Assembly (NCBI GenBank): GCA_007449985.2
Contig: VIIQ02000004.1
Span: 1 to 64,000, forward strand
Length of the DNA stretch: 64,000 nucleotides
From: Desmodesmus armatus
Lineage: Eukaryota; Chlorophyta; Chlorophyceae; Sphaeropleales; Scenedesmaceae
Direction: 5' to 3'
Part shown: piece after piece, positions 45,801-57,000 of the stretch
Position numbering within the stretch: position 1 is the first letter of the stretch
Layout of the letters: each line of letters opens with the position of its first letter
The notes under the pieces: model-generated
Seen by the model: only the letters and a program-made list of their open reading frames with translations
Told to the model about the DNA's origin: nothing
Databases searched by the model: none
Position numbers and translations under genes: made by a program

Positions 45801-47280
45801 GCCCTCCTCAGCACACCGAGTGCACACTTTGGCTGAGACATCAAACCCATATTTGGGCGGGCACGTCCCTGCCACGGCTGCGACCGCGTCAACACCAAGA
45901 GTGCTGACGCTGCACTTTGTTCCGGCATTACTCTTGCCAGTGTTAGTAGCCTGCACGATGCTTCCAGTTGAAGCGCTGCTGCCGCTGCCAGGAAACATAG
46001 GGCAGTAGCCGTTGGGCACATCACAGCGGCCGGTAGTGGGGTCTGCAGAAAAGCCGCACTCGCACTCACAGCTGTACTGCGGTGCCACCGCTGCTGCCGC
46101 TGCTGTTGCTGCAACAGTGTTGTTGGGTGGGTTTGCAGCGACGCAGCGGCCAAAAGTGCCGCAGTGACTGGGACAGTTGATGGTTCCTTCAAGGTACAAG
46201 GCACCTGCACAGCAGTCACGTGACAAGCCTTGATTCGGAATCCCGTCAGATGGTGTATCAGAAACAAGGCCGCCAGTGGCGTCATTGAATGCCATGAATG
46301 CCAGAAGTTCTTGCAGTTGTTTGGTAACCGTACTGTCTGGATAGCAGGGAGATACCCATTTTGAACTTCTTGGTCTAACACTAGTACTATGTGCCTGGCA
46401 AGGTGCACATTGATGTGGCAGAACTTCCGAAGCAGCAGTGCTGCAGACTCTGTCTGAATGCCACCATGTCACAGTGTGCGCACGTGCCGCTTGCCGCAAG
46501 CAAACTCGTTGGCATTTCAACACACCTGTGAGTGAGAAGGTGAAGGTGCCAGACCAGGGCCTCCCTCCCACACTTCCTGAGGTCCTGCTGACAAACTCCA
46601 GCCTAAACTCTGGCAGTATCAGCTTCAACTCCTGAGGCTCCAGCCCTGCGGCCCCTCCTGATGCCCTGGCCCCTGCAGGCCGTGTGAGGTTCATCAATGC
46701 CTTGCTTGTGCTGACGCTGTCGTTGGCAGTGAGCGCCTGCAACTGCTCGCCACCGGTGAGGGGGCTGTTGCTGTAGACATATCCATGGGTGATGCTTGCA
46801 TTTACGTTCATGCAGAAGGGACTGTCCTGTGTGGTTGGTGCTGGGCCCTTGCCGCAAGGCCCTTGCCGCACTGGCAGTTCTGAGGGTCATGTTGAGCAAG
46901 AGGTGAGAAAGGTTGAGGGGCACGCCCATGACAGTGGCCGGAAGTAGGGGCGGGAACAGCGACAGAGGCTTGTAGAAGACAGCGGAAGGAGCTGATGTGA
47001 GCTGCATGGACCCTGCTGCTTCAAGCCACTCCTGAGCAGTAGTTGGGCAAGTGCTGCTTGCTGTCTTGAGATACATGCTGCCAACGAGACCGATTTTTGG
47101 AGGCCCTGCACCTGCGTCTGTAAGCTGGACCGGGAAAGCAGTGGGTACGATGCTGGCCTGGCTTGTCCCGGCGAACGTGAGCTGTGTCGAGGGGCTGATG
47201 TCGAGCCTCACAACACACTCGGCCGAGGCCAATGCCAGCGAGGTGAACAACCACAACCATCAAGGTGCTGCGAGCAGCAT
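42873..47280 (-). CDS. Secreted Cys-rich EGF-like protein, 7 coding blocks, with frame defects
   Basis: Blocks (transcript order): 46872-47280, 46526-46840, 45753-46204, 45344-45406, 44296-44377, 43156-43313, 42873-42965; 523 codons. The start ATG (47280) is followed by a typical signal peptide ending LFTSLALASA, but codon 7 is TGA. Blocks 1 and 2 are separated by only 31 bases (46841-46871, starting GTGCGG and ending CCCAG); skipping them restores the frame. All other junctions are canonical and in phase. The mature part has N-glycosylation-type Asn sites and Cys-rich modules: CPSHCGTFGRC with ECGFSADPTTGRC (EGF-like), then CPPKYGFD, GWGGPGCKLCQTDEAC, VCGCPEGCP and SCEASECLD. From memory the pattern recalls extracellular parts of some algal/protist ABCG transporters, but no membrane segment or ATPase follows, so a truncated or stand-alone ectodomain is possible. 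Function unknown. Confidence 0.65.
46841..46871 (-). other. 31-nt intron-like frame interruption
   Basis: On the coding strand it begins GTGCGGCAAGG and ends GGGCCCAG, and consists mainly of two copies of a 13-base GCGGCAAGGGCC-type unit. Skipping it joins LLLNMTLRTA to PTTQDSPFCMNVNASITH in phase; reading through it breaks the frame. Confidence 0.6.
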
Positions 47281-48647
47281 TGTGCTGAAGGATGAAGATA
47301 TTAAATTACACTGGATTTTGATGAAGGAATACATACCAGAAGAGCTATGTAATCAGTGGTGAACGCCACCCATGCAACCGCGCCCGCAACGTCGGAAGCG
47401 ACAGCGCGACGTTCGTCGCAGTGCGCTGCATTACGCTTGCAATATGACAGCGGTAAATGGCGTCGTATTCTTCAAGTTGTGTGCAAAGTATGTTTGCACG
47501 GATATTTTCAGGAAGCACGCGGCTCTACATACGCTGTATTGGTGAGGGCATTCCTCATGTGGCACTGCCAACCCTGCCCAAACCTGTAATGTCTGTAGCA
47601 GCCGGCTTGGGCCCTGCCAGATTCTTCCAACATACTTTCAAGCGGAGTTGGACCGATCATTGGATGGGTTGAAGTGGTTTATTGCCGCAGTTCTTCACTG
47701 TACCAGCTGTTGCCGGGAGCGACCGTTTATCTGGGTGAAGCAGCCCTCCCTGAAGTGCCGTGCTAGATCGCGTCAGACCTGCCGACCGGTAGCACCTGAC
47801 ACCAATGCACGGTATCAAAACGAGCAACTGCCCGCCTGGCTGGCTGTCTTCTTGCGCCCAACTTTGCATCTACCTTGAGAGCGATTGCACCTCAGCATCT
47901 GCCAAGCACAATTTGCAGTTACGGGGCAGCCGTTTTGTTAGCAGCTTTGCACAACTGGTCGCACTTGCATTCTTGGTGTACCATTACGAACTCCTTGCCG
48001 CATTTCAAGTGCTTGCAAAAGTGCTGTTGATGACACCGATATGCACAGGACAGGAAGCAGAGCAACCTGGCGCTCCCAGCTCCACCAATGATGATGCAAG
48101 TCCTCAAACAGAGGTTGTATAGACACAGGCACTGCAAACAAAACCAGTGGTTATATCCACACGGGCACTGCAGGAAACAAGCCCTTGTCGTCCTGCTCAT
48201 TCCCAAAGCCTACTTCGGGTGCTGCGGAAGGATCGATGCTGCAGGCTGATGCCTTATCAAACAAGGCTACACAAAACCACGCCAGACACTCCTGCCGAGA
48301 CGCTCACGCAAGCCCCAGCAGCACACCCCTGCCCTGGCGCTGGTAATCCGCAGCACAATGTGTGCGCTGAGTATACAAAGCTATATACAAACCGATGCAT
48401 ACACCAACAACATCACTGCTTCGCGTGCAGCAGAGGTTACTGCTGCTTGACATGCAACAGCGACTACCATTGTTCGACACGCAGCACGCAATACTATAGT
48501 TCAACCTGCAGCAGATGCTACTGGTTGTTGACAAGCAGCAGCACTACTGCTCGACTGGCAGTACTATTGCGGCAGGCAGCTGCAGTCACTGCTACCGTGC
48601 AATGTGCAGCACAAGCCGCTGCTGCTCAACATGCAGCATGAGCGCCC
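47281..48647. other. Intergenic region; possible divergent plus-strand gene
   Basis: It contains the promoter of the secreted-protein gene. On the plus strand an ATG at 47374 opens a frame starting MQPRPQRRKRQRDVRR that can run to a donor at 47544. A second frame at 47815-48122 ends with a hydrophobic stretch (FAQLVALAFLVYHYELLAAF) and an acidic Ser/Pro tail (GAPSSTNDDASPQTEVV). I could not join these into one gene. The right end (48420-48647) is a degenerate repeat described separately. Confidence 0.25.
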
Positions 48648-48675
48648 CTACTGCTTGATGTGCAGCAGCGACTCC
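48420..48675. repeat. Degenerate ~26-base tandem repeats at the 3' end of the RING ligase gene
   Basis: Units resembling CTGCTTGACATGCAGCAGCGACTAC recur about eight to nine times with many changes. The rightmost unit (about 48651-48675) is the coding end of the RING ligase (its LLHIKQ terminus and stop), so the array looks like copies of the gene's last codons spread into its 3' UTR. Confidence 0.6.
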
Positions 48676-51418
48676 ATCGGCTCTCTGCAGATAGGACACT
48701 TGCTGCTCCTGTTGCGCAGCTCATCAGCACAGGCATCACAGATACACATGTGCCTGCAAGGCAGCACTGTGGTGTTCCTAGGAGCGCTCATGCAGATCAC
48801 ACACTCCCGCCCATCGATGTCATCAGCAGCAGCTGTCGAGCTGGGCCCTGCGGTGCGTGTGGCCTCCATGCCGTAGATTTCCTGCAGCTCGTAGCTCACA
48901 CCGTCGACCCAGATCTTCTGCTTCAAGACCTGCAGCACCCACTTGCCCTCCTCGTCTTTTTTGAGCTTGGCGTACGTGCACTGAGCCTGTATCCAGTCGG
49001 GGAGGGCCGCACCCAGACGCAACTGCACAGTTTCACGTACCATGCAGCAACAGGGGCAAGTGAGGCGGGGCGTGCTGACGATTTTCAAAAGAGAGTGAGA
49101 CGGGGTGTGCTGATGTTCATGTGGCAGGGCAATGGGTGACTTGCATGTGTGTCAGCTGCAGAGAAGCTGTGTCATGCAGCATCACCACCCCCTGCTTGGC
49201 GCCTCCATCACAACCAATGCTCGATACAGTGTTGCACTACTGCCAAGAAAGGCGTGCCGCCCCTTCGCTAGCTCAGCGCCGCCGCACAACTGCACATCAC
49301 ACGCCCTGTTCCTGCAGCGCGTATCACCGTATCAATGTATTTGGTGCTCAGCTGTGTGTCACTCCCTCACCTCCTGTAACGTCTTCCCTTCATCTGCTGC
49401 ATGCTCTGCCAGTGCCTCCAGCCGGATGACAACAGGGTAGCTGTTGCCCATGGCTGTCTGCAGGGGCTGCTCCTTGCTCTGACCGTCCTGCACCAGCCTG
49501 ATCACATGCTGCCCGGCCAGCTCTGCAGTGTGTGGGAAGTGCTGGTTGACCTGCGGATCAGCAAGACTTGTCTTGTCGAACCAGGAGTACAACCTTGCAC
49601 ATGTGGGGTGCCATCAGTCATTGCTCCGCTGTACTTTTTTGCTCTTCTGAAGGGAAGGCGAAAGGCATTCAAACACAGCCCAACAGACTCACAGCGCTTT
49701 GCCATGCGTACTCGAGCAACGCTGATACTCTGCTGGGTGTCCAGCTATTATTGTCTGCCACAAGAGTGAGACAACACATGCATCACCAGCAAGTCTGCTG
49801 CCTGCTTGCCACTCACCCCCTTGTCATAGTAAGCAGGCTCCCTGAGGTCAGAGGTTGCTCCAATGATCTTGAGCGATCGGCTGGGGTCCTCAGTTGCCAA
49901 GACAAATGTGCTCACCCTGCGTAAGCAGTACGTGTCACAAGCGCTGTGTCAGCGTGCTGCAGTCTTAGAACCCCAAACTGCCAGCGACCGCACCACTTCA
50001 AGACACTGAGACAGCCAAACAGGACATCAGTGCTCTAGCCCCACACCACTTGTGCACTGCTGCTGCTGACGGTCCTCCCTACTTACTGTCGCCAACATGC
50101 TACAGACGCAGGGGTGTCGCAGCTGTGCTGCAGGAAAAAGGTCGTGCTGACACACCTGCATGGTGCTGTAGCACTGAAGGAGAAGCTGAGCCGCAGCACT
50201 GTTGGGTCCTCTGGTGAGGGCTCCAGGTGCAACGTGTTCTTCCTGCAGCCATACACACAACAAGGCATCGAACACGATCCTGACCATGCACTGCCACCCA
50301 GCCGCTAACACACATAAAAGTGACCGCACAGCTGTGGAACACAAATACTCCTCCTGCTGCAGATGCAAAGCCCCCCCCCCCCATCCCCATGTTGTGGGTG
50401 AGTGTTGGTGGAGGGCGAACTGGTGGCTGATCCTGACAAGATGTGTGCAGCCAAGGGCCCACGTGGTGGCATGCCTTTGTAGGGCAGCAGCTGCAGCTGC
50501 CATATAGCCCGGAACACAGCTCAGCACAACCCTCCGGAATGTGAGTGACAAGGCCGCATGCCACACCCTGCTGATGCTTTTTCCTGATGTTGTTGAGCCC
50601 TGTGTGAGCACTACCAAAAGCATATCCTTGCTTTGTCAGCAATACGACAAGTGCCACTCACATCAGGTTGACCTGGTTCTTTATTTTCTGCGTCTGCTTG
50701 ACTGCTTGTGTGGGCACATGTGGGCGCGGTGCATGGCCGTAGGGCCCTTGCGCATACACGGGAGCACCAGCAGGGGGCCGGCCGCCCTGTGACGCAACAA
50801 AACACATACCAAGGTCGAATTTAGCAGCCTCCAATCTGCCTGCTGCCTTGACTGGTCTAGCATTCTTTTGGTACTGACAAAGAGCTGCACATGCAGTGCA
50901 AGGTTTGAGGACAGTGCTGCTGCAAGCATCAAGGCACCACCGGTGACACCCCTACTGCCTTGCCATTGGTCTAGAACCTGCTTCTGCACTGCTGCATGGT
51001 TGTCCATAGGTGAGTAGTTTCATGATGCTTGCTGAGAGTATGCGCAGGTTTGCGACGTGTACATGCACTGCAGATGCCCTAATAAGACGAACATAACTTA
51101 CATATGGTCCTGCTGCGTAACCCCCATAGTACTGGCCGTTCGTGTAGGCCCCAGGGGACTGCTGCACAGCAACAGGAAACACATTCAGGTCCTGTCTGGG
51201 CATGCACAAGCAGACTGGCACACAGAGCTGCTGGGTTGCAGCAGCTGCAAATACACTCGTACCTGCTGGTACACTGGACTGGGTGCATAGCCACCTGCTG
51301 CCTGCTGAGGTTGCTGCTGCGGCTGTTGCTGACTTGAAGTATGCTGCTGCTGCTCTCCATGCAGCAGCTGATCCTGGTTGCTCTGGCCTGGCCTGGGCCT
51401 GGAATGTTTCTGCCCCAT
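48648..51418 (-). CDS. LUL/mahogunin-type RING E3 ubiquitin ligase, 7 exons
   Basis: Exons (transcript order): 51263-51418, 51102-51191, 50662-50786, 50156-50242, 49817-49916, 49371-49550, 48648-49022; 370 residues, in phase. It starts MGQKHSRPRPG, with Gly2 suitable for N-myristoylation as known for plant LOG2/LUL proteins, then a Gln/Pro/Tyr-rich stretch. The family core follows: VPTQAVKQTQKIKNQVNLMK, LHLEPSPEDPTVLRLSFSF, VSTFVLATEDPSRSLKIIGA, TSDLREPAYYDKG and KIWVDGVSYELQEIYGM. The C-terminal C3HC4 RING is RECVICMSAPRNTTVLPCRH with MCICDACADEL and KCPICREPMESLL (about 320-360). It should act as a membrane-tethered E3 ligase with an E2 enzyme; targets cannot be read from the sequence. Start, order of motifs and length all fit the family. 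Confidence 0.95.
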
Positions 51419-51710
51419 GCTGCTGCTGTCAGGCACCTAGCACAATCCTGCAACCAGCACTGTCGACTGATCAAGCAAGCTTCACGTTCACTATACTTTA
51501 CAGATCAACCAACGAGCCTTGAAGAAGGCAGCGACCAGGTCCCCTTGAATGCGTGGCAGGCAAGGATTTGTCAACAAGGTGAAGGTGTGTCCGACAGGTG
51601 GAAAAGGAGCGCTGAGACAGTACAATAACTTTGCGAGTGTTCGTAGGAGGGCGGCACGTCGGAGGAACTAGTGGGCCAAGTGGGGTCCAGTCGAGGGTCT
51701 GGCAGATTAT

Positions 51711-51733
51711 TGGTCACCATTGAATGGTGACCA
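51711..51733. repeat. Perfect 23-base palindrome upstream of RING ligase
   Basis: TGGTCACCATT, one base, then AATGGTGACCA. It lies ~290 bases upstream of the RING ligase start codon, where a symmetric protein-binding site is possible. Confidence 0.9.
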
Positions 51734-52396
51734 TTCTCGGCACCTTCCCCATGCACTGCAGAAGGGCGGTGTCATGTTGCACTGCCACCCAGACCGCCAT
51801 ATCATGTCTTTACACACAACTTGACCAACCCCGTCCAACACCACCTGTTCCAGCCTGTCATTGTCACCAGCACCTGTGCGACGGCAAGTGCCGGTGGCTT
51901 GTGCACGCATCTCAGCGGGGCACACAATACCACACATAGTTCAAGCTTCGCGTTTGATGGCATAGATCACGACACTATGGCCCTTGCAATACACATGCTA
52001 CAAGGAGCACAAGCATAGGCGTGAACAATACCACCCCAACTGGCCAGGACCCAACTGCTGCTGGTGTTGAGCCAGCTTGCTGCTCGCCTGCTGAAATCTA
52101 GCCCTGGAGTTGCGCCTCCCCACAGGTATCCCCCTGCCCGGCCAGGCTGCCGTTGAGGCCTCAGGGCATGGCCAGCATCCATCTTTTGTCCCAGCTGCAA
52201 GGGCCCTGTTGTAGCCGGCTAGGCTTGAGCTGAGCTGACGCACAGGGGGGTCTGCCTCTGTAGTCAGCTGCTGGAAGTGCTGGGGTGCTCATGGTGCTGC
52301 AGGCCTGCAGGTGCTGCTGCATGCAGAGACCCAGCTGCCGGCACCTGCAGTGGCTCCTCCTGCTGCTGCAGGCTTCACCACTCACAACCCTACAAC

Positions 52397-52445
52397 CAGT
52401 ACAAGCTGCCGCACCAGTTGGCCCCTGGGGCGGCAGCTTGTACTG
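52397..52445. repeat. Perfect 16-bp stem, 17-base loop hairpin
   Basis: CAGTACAAGCTGCCGC at 52397-52412 and its exact reverse complement at 52430-52445. It lies ~180-230 bases downstream of the PEN-2 stop codon on the transcribed strand, probably in the 3' UTR. Confidence 0.9.
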
Positions 52446-52623
52446 CAGTTCAACCTGCAGCCACCAGCCTGCATCCAGGCGCTGCATCGGGAAGTCTGGT
52501 GCAAAAGCCGTGCTGCAACTGCCTTGCTGCTCACGCACTCTCCACACCAGCACAGGGCAGCAGCAGCAGCCTAGGAGCAGGGATGGTCCCAGGTACCCGG
52601 CTCATGCCGTGCCCAGTACCCGA

Positions 52624-53406
52624 TCAGAAGCCAATGCCAAGGCCAGCCAGGTCTATCTGATACGCATCCAGCTTGCCATATGCAGCACCCAACAGCTTGT
52701 CCCCTGCCACCATGAACAGTAGCATCCAAGGCAGGAACAGACACAACCAACCACCAAAGCACCAGGCTGACCGCCTCAGATCTGCAGGGCAGTCACAGGC
52801 AGCAAGGGTGGGGTCGTAAGCAGCATCAGTGGTGGGGCAAGACAGGATTCTTAGCTTCATGTGTGCCTGCCAGCTGCTGCGCGACGGCACTGATTGAAGC
52901 TGTTGCCTAGACAGGAGTGGTTGCAACCACGACAGCATTTGTGGGTGGGCTGTGCAAATCCTGCCTGCCGTCAGCATGACAACTAGCCTGCACGTGGGAT
53001 ATACTGCAAGCCTGCACCGAGAGAAGAGTGCACCACGTTGTACGCTGAAGACTCAAGCACACACCGCTGTTATGGATTCCAGTATGATGGATGCTGATTG
53101 CACAGCATGCACCTGCTGTGAACTCACATGCTTTGACCACAGGGTCACCATGCTTGAAGTCAGGCCAAAACATCCACACATTCACAGCCCAAAGCCATGG
53201 AAGGCATGCAAAACCTGCTACGAACAGTGCAGGTAGAAACAGATAGGCAGCAACACACAGAAGGACAGCAGATGGACTCAATACTGCTTGTCTTGCAACT
53301 TATGCTGGAAGGCAGCCTGTGCCTGCCACTTATCTTTCTTAGACAGGCTGCGAGCTTTGTCCCTCTCCAGAGAATCTCCATCAACGGTCTCTACTACAAG
53401 GTCCAT
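52624..53406 (-). CDS. PEN2: PEN-2, presenilin enhancer/gamma-secretase subunit, 3 exons
   Basis: Exons 53334-53406, 53128-53226, 52624-52781; 109 residues, close to the family size. PEN-2 is the small membrane subunit that activates presenilin in gamma-secretase. The protein shows SLERDKARSLSKK, then VFVAGFACLPWLWAVNVWMF (first membrane segment with the conserved GF..LPWLW..N), WPDFKHGDPVV, YLRRSAW, the second membrane segment FGGWLCLFLPWMLLFMVAG, and a C-terminal tail ending LAGLGIGF. It aligns without gaps to animal and plant PEN-2 only if intron 1 is 53227-53333, which begins ATAAGT and ends GCAC in the transcript. No GT..AG choice keeps the KKxFxxGF block. Intron 2 is canonical and joins VVKA to YLRRSA in phase. 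Confidence 0.93.
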
Positions 53407-54027
53407 GACACATCTGGGTTCGCTGCACTGCTGTCACAGCTGCAGTGTGGTCTGCTGCTGGTGCTGTTGGTGAGGTCCGGATGAGGCAGTGGGAAGCAGC
53501 AGCCGCTATGGTAACTTGGCAGGCTACTTAAGGAGGTGACGACTGTCGATATGCCTGCAAGCTCACGGAGGAATCGAAACAACAACGTTGGACTTTTTGT
53601 AGATCGGACTGCCTCGCAGAGCTTACTAGGTGGATGCACAGCTCAGCCCAACATCGATCGGACGAATTGAGTTGCAAATCAATTTGCAGTGTGGATTTGG
53701 AGTGTGGAGGGTGACATGTTACAATGTCAGGTACAAGTACACCCTACACCCACACAGTGCCCAGGACTGTGCATTTGCGACAAAATTGGAGCTTAAGCCA
53801 CTGAATTTCCTATGGGGCAGGGTAAAGGCCCTGATCACCCCTGCGTTCAGGCGCCTGCATGGTCACTCACTGCAAGTGCCGTCTCAGGCCAGCTGCAGCT
53901 GCAATGGCCAGCTGAAAAGGCCAGCTGCGACATGGCCCACCTTCAGATGTTTCTGTAGCACCCCAGCAGATCCTTGCTCAGGATCCCAGTCAAACAGCAA
54001 AACAAACCGCCAGCACAAGCCTGTGCC
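53407..54027 (-). other. Region between PEN-2 and CLP1
   Basis: It holds the PEN-2 promoter/leader and the 3' UTR of CLP1. On the minus strand TGTAA lies at 53719-53723, ~305 bases after the CLP1 stop, a plausible polyadenylation signal. No coding exon is supported. Confidence 0.45.
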
Positions 54028-57000
54028 TCACTGCATCATAAACATCTTTATGTTGCCCACCAGCAGGTAGCTGCCAGGCATAGCAGCTGCTGTCGGCAGC
54101 AGCACCGTCACGCTGTTCTGCTTCACGTCCACCTCATGCACGTGCACAAACCCAGCGATGTTGCTGTTCAGCACCTGATCAGGCGTGGCTGCATGAGACA
54201 CTGCCAGCAGCGACTGGTCCAGGTCCGAGGTTACCAGGACAGGTGTCACCTTGAGAGGAGCTGCTGCTGCTACTTGGCCCAGTGGGAGGGCTGAGCTGGG
54301 CGGCCGCGGTGCAGAACCTGTGACAGGAGGACCATGCAAGCATGAACACATGGTCAGCAACCGTGAGCACAATGGCTGGATAAGAGTTGCAGGTCCCGTT
54401 GAAATGCACTCAGTACTGTGCGCATTGTGTCTTGGGAGATGCCATGGCAACCTTGACAAATTGGCCGCTTATGCTAGCTGGTGTGCAGAACTTGCCCATG
54501 CACGCTTGCACCAAACAGTTGCACTGTCACAGCACTTTGCGGCATCAGCACAAGCCAACACACGCCTGCATAGTTCGCAACACCGCGGAAAGAAATATGG
54601 ATTTTGATGCACCCCCTGTGTAACGCCATAGGACCCCACCCATTGGCCTCGCATCCTTCGAGGGTGGCTCATCACATGCATGCTCGAGGGCCAAGGCAAC
54701 GGCACTCGCGGCCACACCTCAACCCCAGCTGAATGCAGCACTCACACAACCTGCTCACCTAACCGGAACACCCGCAGCTTCTCTGGCTCTATCGTATGGG
54801 TGACAGGGTGCAGCGTCTTGTCAGGCCCATGGAAGTACTCAGAGATGCGTTCACTCCTGGCGGCCTGCCGCGCCTGCGGCTGACGCTGAGCAACACCTCC
54901 AGACTTTGGCAGCTTGACGACTGACACCTTGTTGCCCATGCTGCCCACTTCATCCTATGGCGGATCAACAGCAGAAGATATCCAAAAGGGCACAGGCAAG
55001 TGTCAGCTTTCTGTACTTGTGGAGGCTGACCTGCTGCAAGGACTGCTTCGCAAGTCAGTTGTGGCCACCCCAACCCCACTCCACCAAGCCGGGCTGCATA
55101 CTGCAGCAGAAGGTGCTCCAATACTGTTTCCGCACTTTGCTTGCAGTCGACCCTCCTGCCCAGCTAGATACAACATATCTGCAGCAAGCAGTTGTACAGG
55201 CACCAGCAGTGCCGTGTAACGTACCAAACAGCTTGAACCTACTGTGTGGAAGTCCCAACCCCCATTTCCCCAGTTTCCCATACCCCAGAGAAAAGGCAAA
55301 CTACCAGCTGATGTCCACCCATCCTACCTTGAGCCTGTCTGTTAGCTGCGTGTACAGCCTGTCCTGATCCATGACCAACACAACATCAGCCTGCATGCAC
55401 CACCAGACAAGCGAAGGGTTTTGGTTATAAGAGGACCCCTCAGGATCACTGTACACCATGCAGCAAAAGCGATCCTTTCCACTGCTACTGGTAGGACACA
55501 GCGGCATGCTACTGGAAACACGGCATGCCGCTTGCGCATGCACAGCACATCACCTTGCAGGCTGCACCAGGCCGTTCAGTTCATGTCCATGAAGTGCACC
55601 AAACTAGTGATGCAATCACGAGTATAAGCAATGCCTGGCTGGGCCGCATCCACCTTGTCCCATCAAAGCAGCAGTACCACAAGCCTTGACTGAGTCGGCC
55701 CCATGATGGGAACATCAGCTCACCCTGAAAGTGGCTACAGCAGCAGCCAGCAGCTCATAGCCCAGCCCATCTATGTAGCCCATTGTGTTGATCACCATGC
55801 CTGCAGCAGCAACCTCAGGCGATGTACTGTCCCTGCTGTCAAGCACCTTGGCAAGACAGCCAACCAGGTGCTGCAGACACACACAAGACATAACACAGGC
55901 AGCACATTACAGCCAGGAGACCATACGTTACGAAAACACATGCTAGCTTGGGCTTTGTGTACCATACGAAGTATCCACACAATAATGATATGAACGTGCT
56001 GACACTCACAGCCAGCAGCAGCAGCGCGCATAGTGACTGGCGCTGCAAGCCGGTGGTCTGTTGGGAACTCTGTGCATCCACACCCTCGTGACATTGTGAC
56101 ATGGCTACAAGGTATGACACGGCTTTTTGCGCGGCAACTGCCAGATGCCAGGTGCAACCCTTGCTGCCGAATGTTGCTGAGGTGATCCCGTGCTGTTGCC
56201 ACAGCATGCTCACCTTGTATAGGTCTGCCTGCTTGTCTGGTGACACATCCCCATAGAAGTACACCAAGGGCGCCTGGCAGCCAGACGAACACATGGGTAC
56301 ACGGTACAAGACATGGGTACTCAGACAGTTTCGCACAGCAAGCATAAAGATGGCAGAGCACCTCTGAGCAACCCGCAGATCACGCTGCTGTTGCCGATCG
56401 GACTGACCATCCTGTCAAACAGGTTGAGCACTGCTGACGGCTGCTGCACACCAACCTGTGTGGGGTAACCATCCTCCACAGTGATGGGTGCTTCTATGGG
56501 TGTGGCTGCTAGACACCCGGGTGCTGTTATGCTGCCTTGTCCTGCAGCAACAGCAACCCAAGCAGCAACACCACTTAGCACATGCTTGTGCTGAGTCCAA
56601 CAACAGCTGCTTGACAAGTCAGACGCTTCACTGTGAAAGCCATTGCTGAGTCTTAACATTGTGGCGGGAAGCATCCAACCTGCAGGAACTGGAGGTGCCG
56701 CAGTGTAGCTGTGCGGGGTTCCTTGCTGCAGGAGTGTTTACAGCAATCTTGGGCAATGGGTAAGACAGTGATGGCAACTGAATCCTGCAGGAGCAGCTTA
56801 TTAGCACTGTTGGTGTACCTATATCCAGGTCCACATATGTTGGTTGGTGGTCACTTCTGACAGCCCAGTTCAGCAGCATCTTGCACAGGGAGCTTTTGCC
56901 AGTGTCTGTGGGACCAGCAATCAGCACCCTGGGCCCTGCTCGCTTGCTGTCTTTGGCTTGCTGGCGCAGGTTTTGCAGGACATGGTGCGTGTTGAGGTAC

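Larger units (their letters stand above)
51419..52623. other. Region between RING ligase and PEN-2, with two strong inverted repeats
   Basis: No supported exon. It should contain the promoter of the RING ligase and the 3' UTR of PEN-2. On the minus strand TGTAA occurs at 51811-51815, a possible polyadenylation signal. A perfect 11+1+11 palindrome lies at 51711-51733 and a perfect 16-base-stem hairpin at 52397-52445. Confidence 0.45.

Noticed and set aside
53209..53334. GT..AG splicing of PEN-2 intron 1
   Set aside because: It would need the frame MEILWRGTKLAACLRKI upstream and would lose the conserved residues before GFACLPW; kept only as the refuting alternative to the AT-AC intron.
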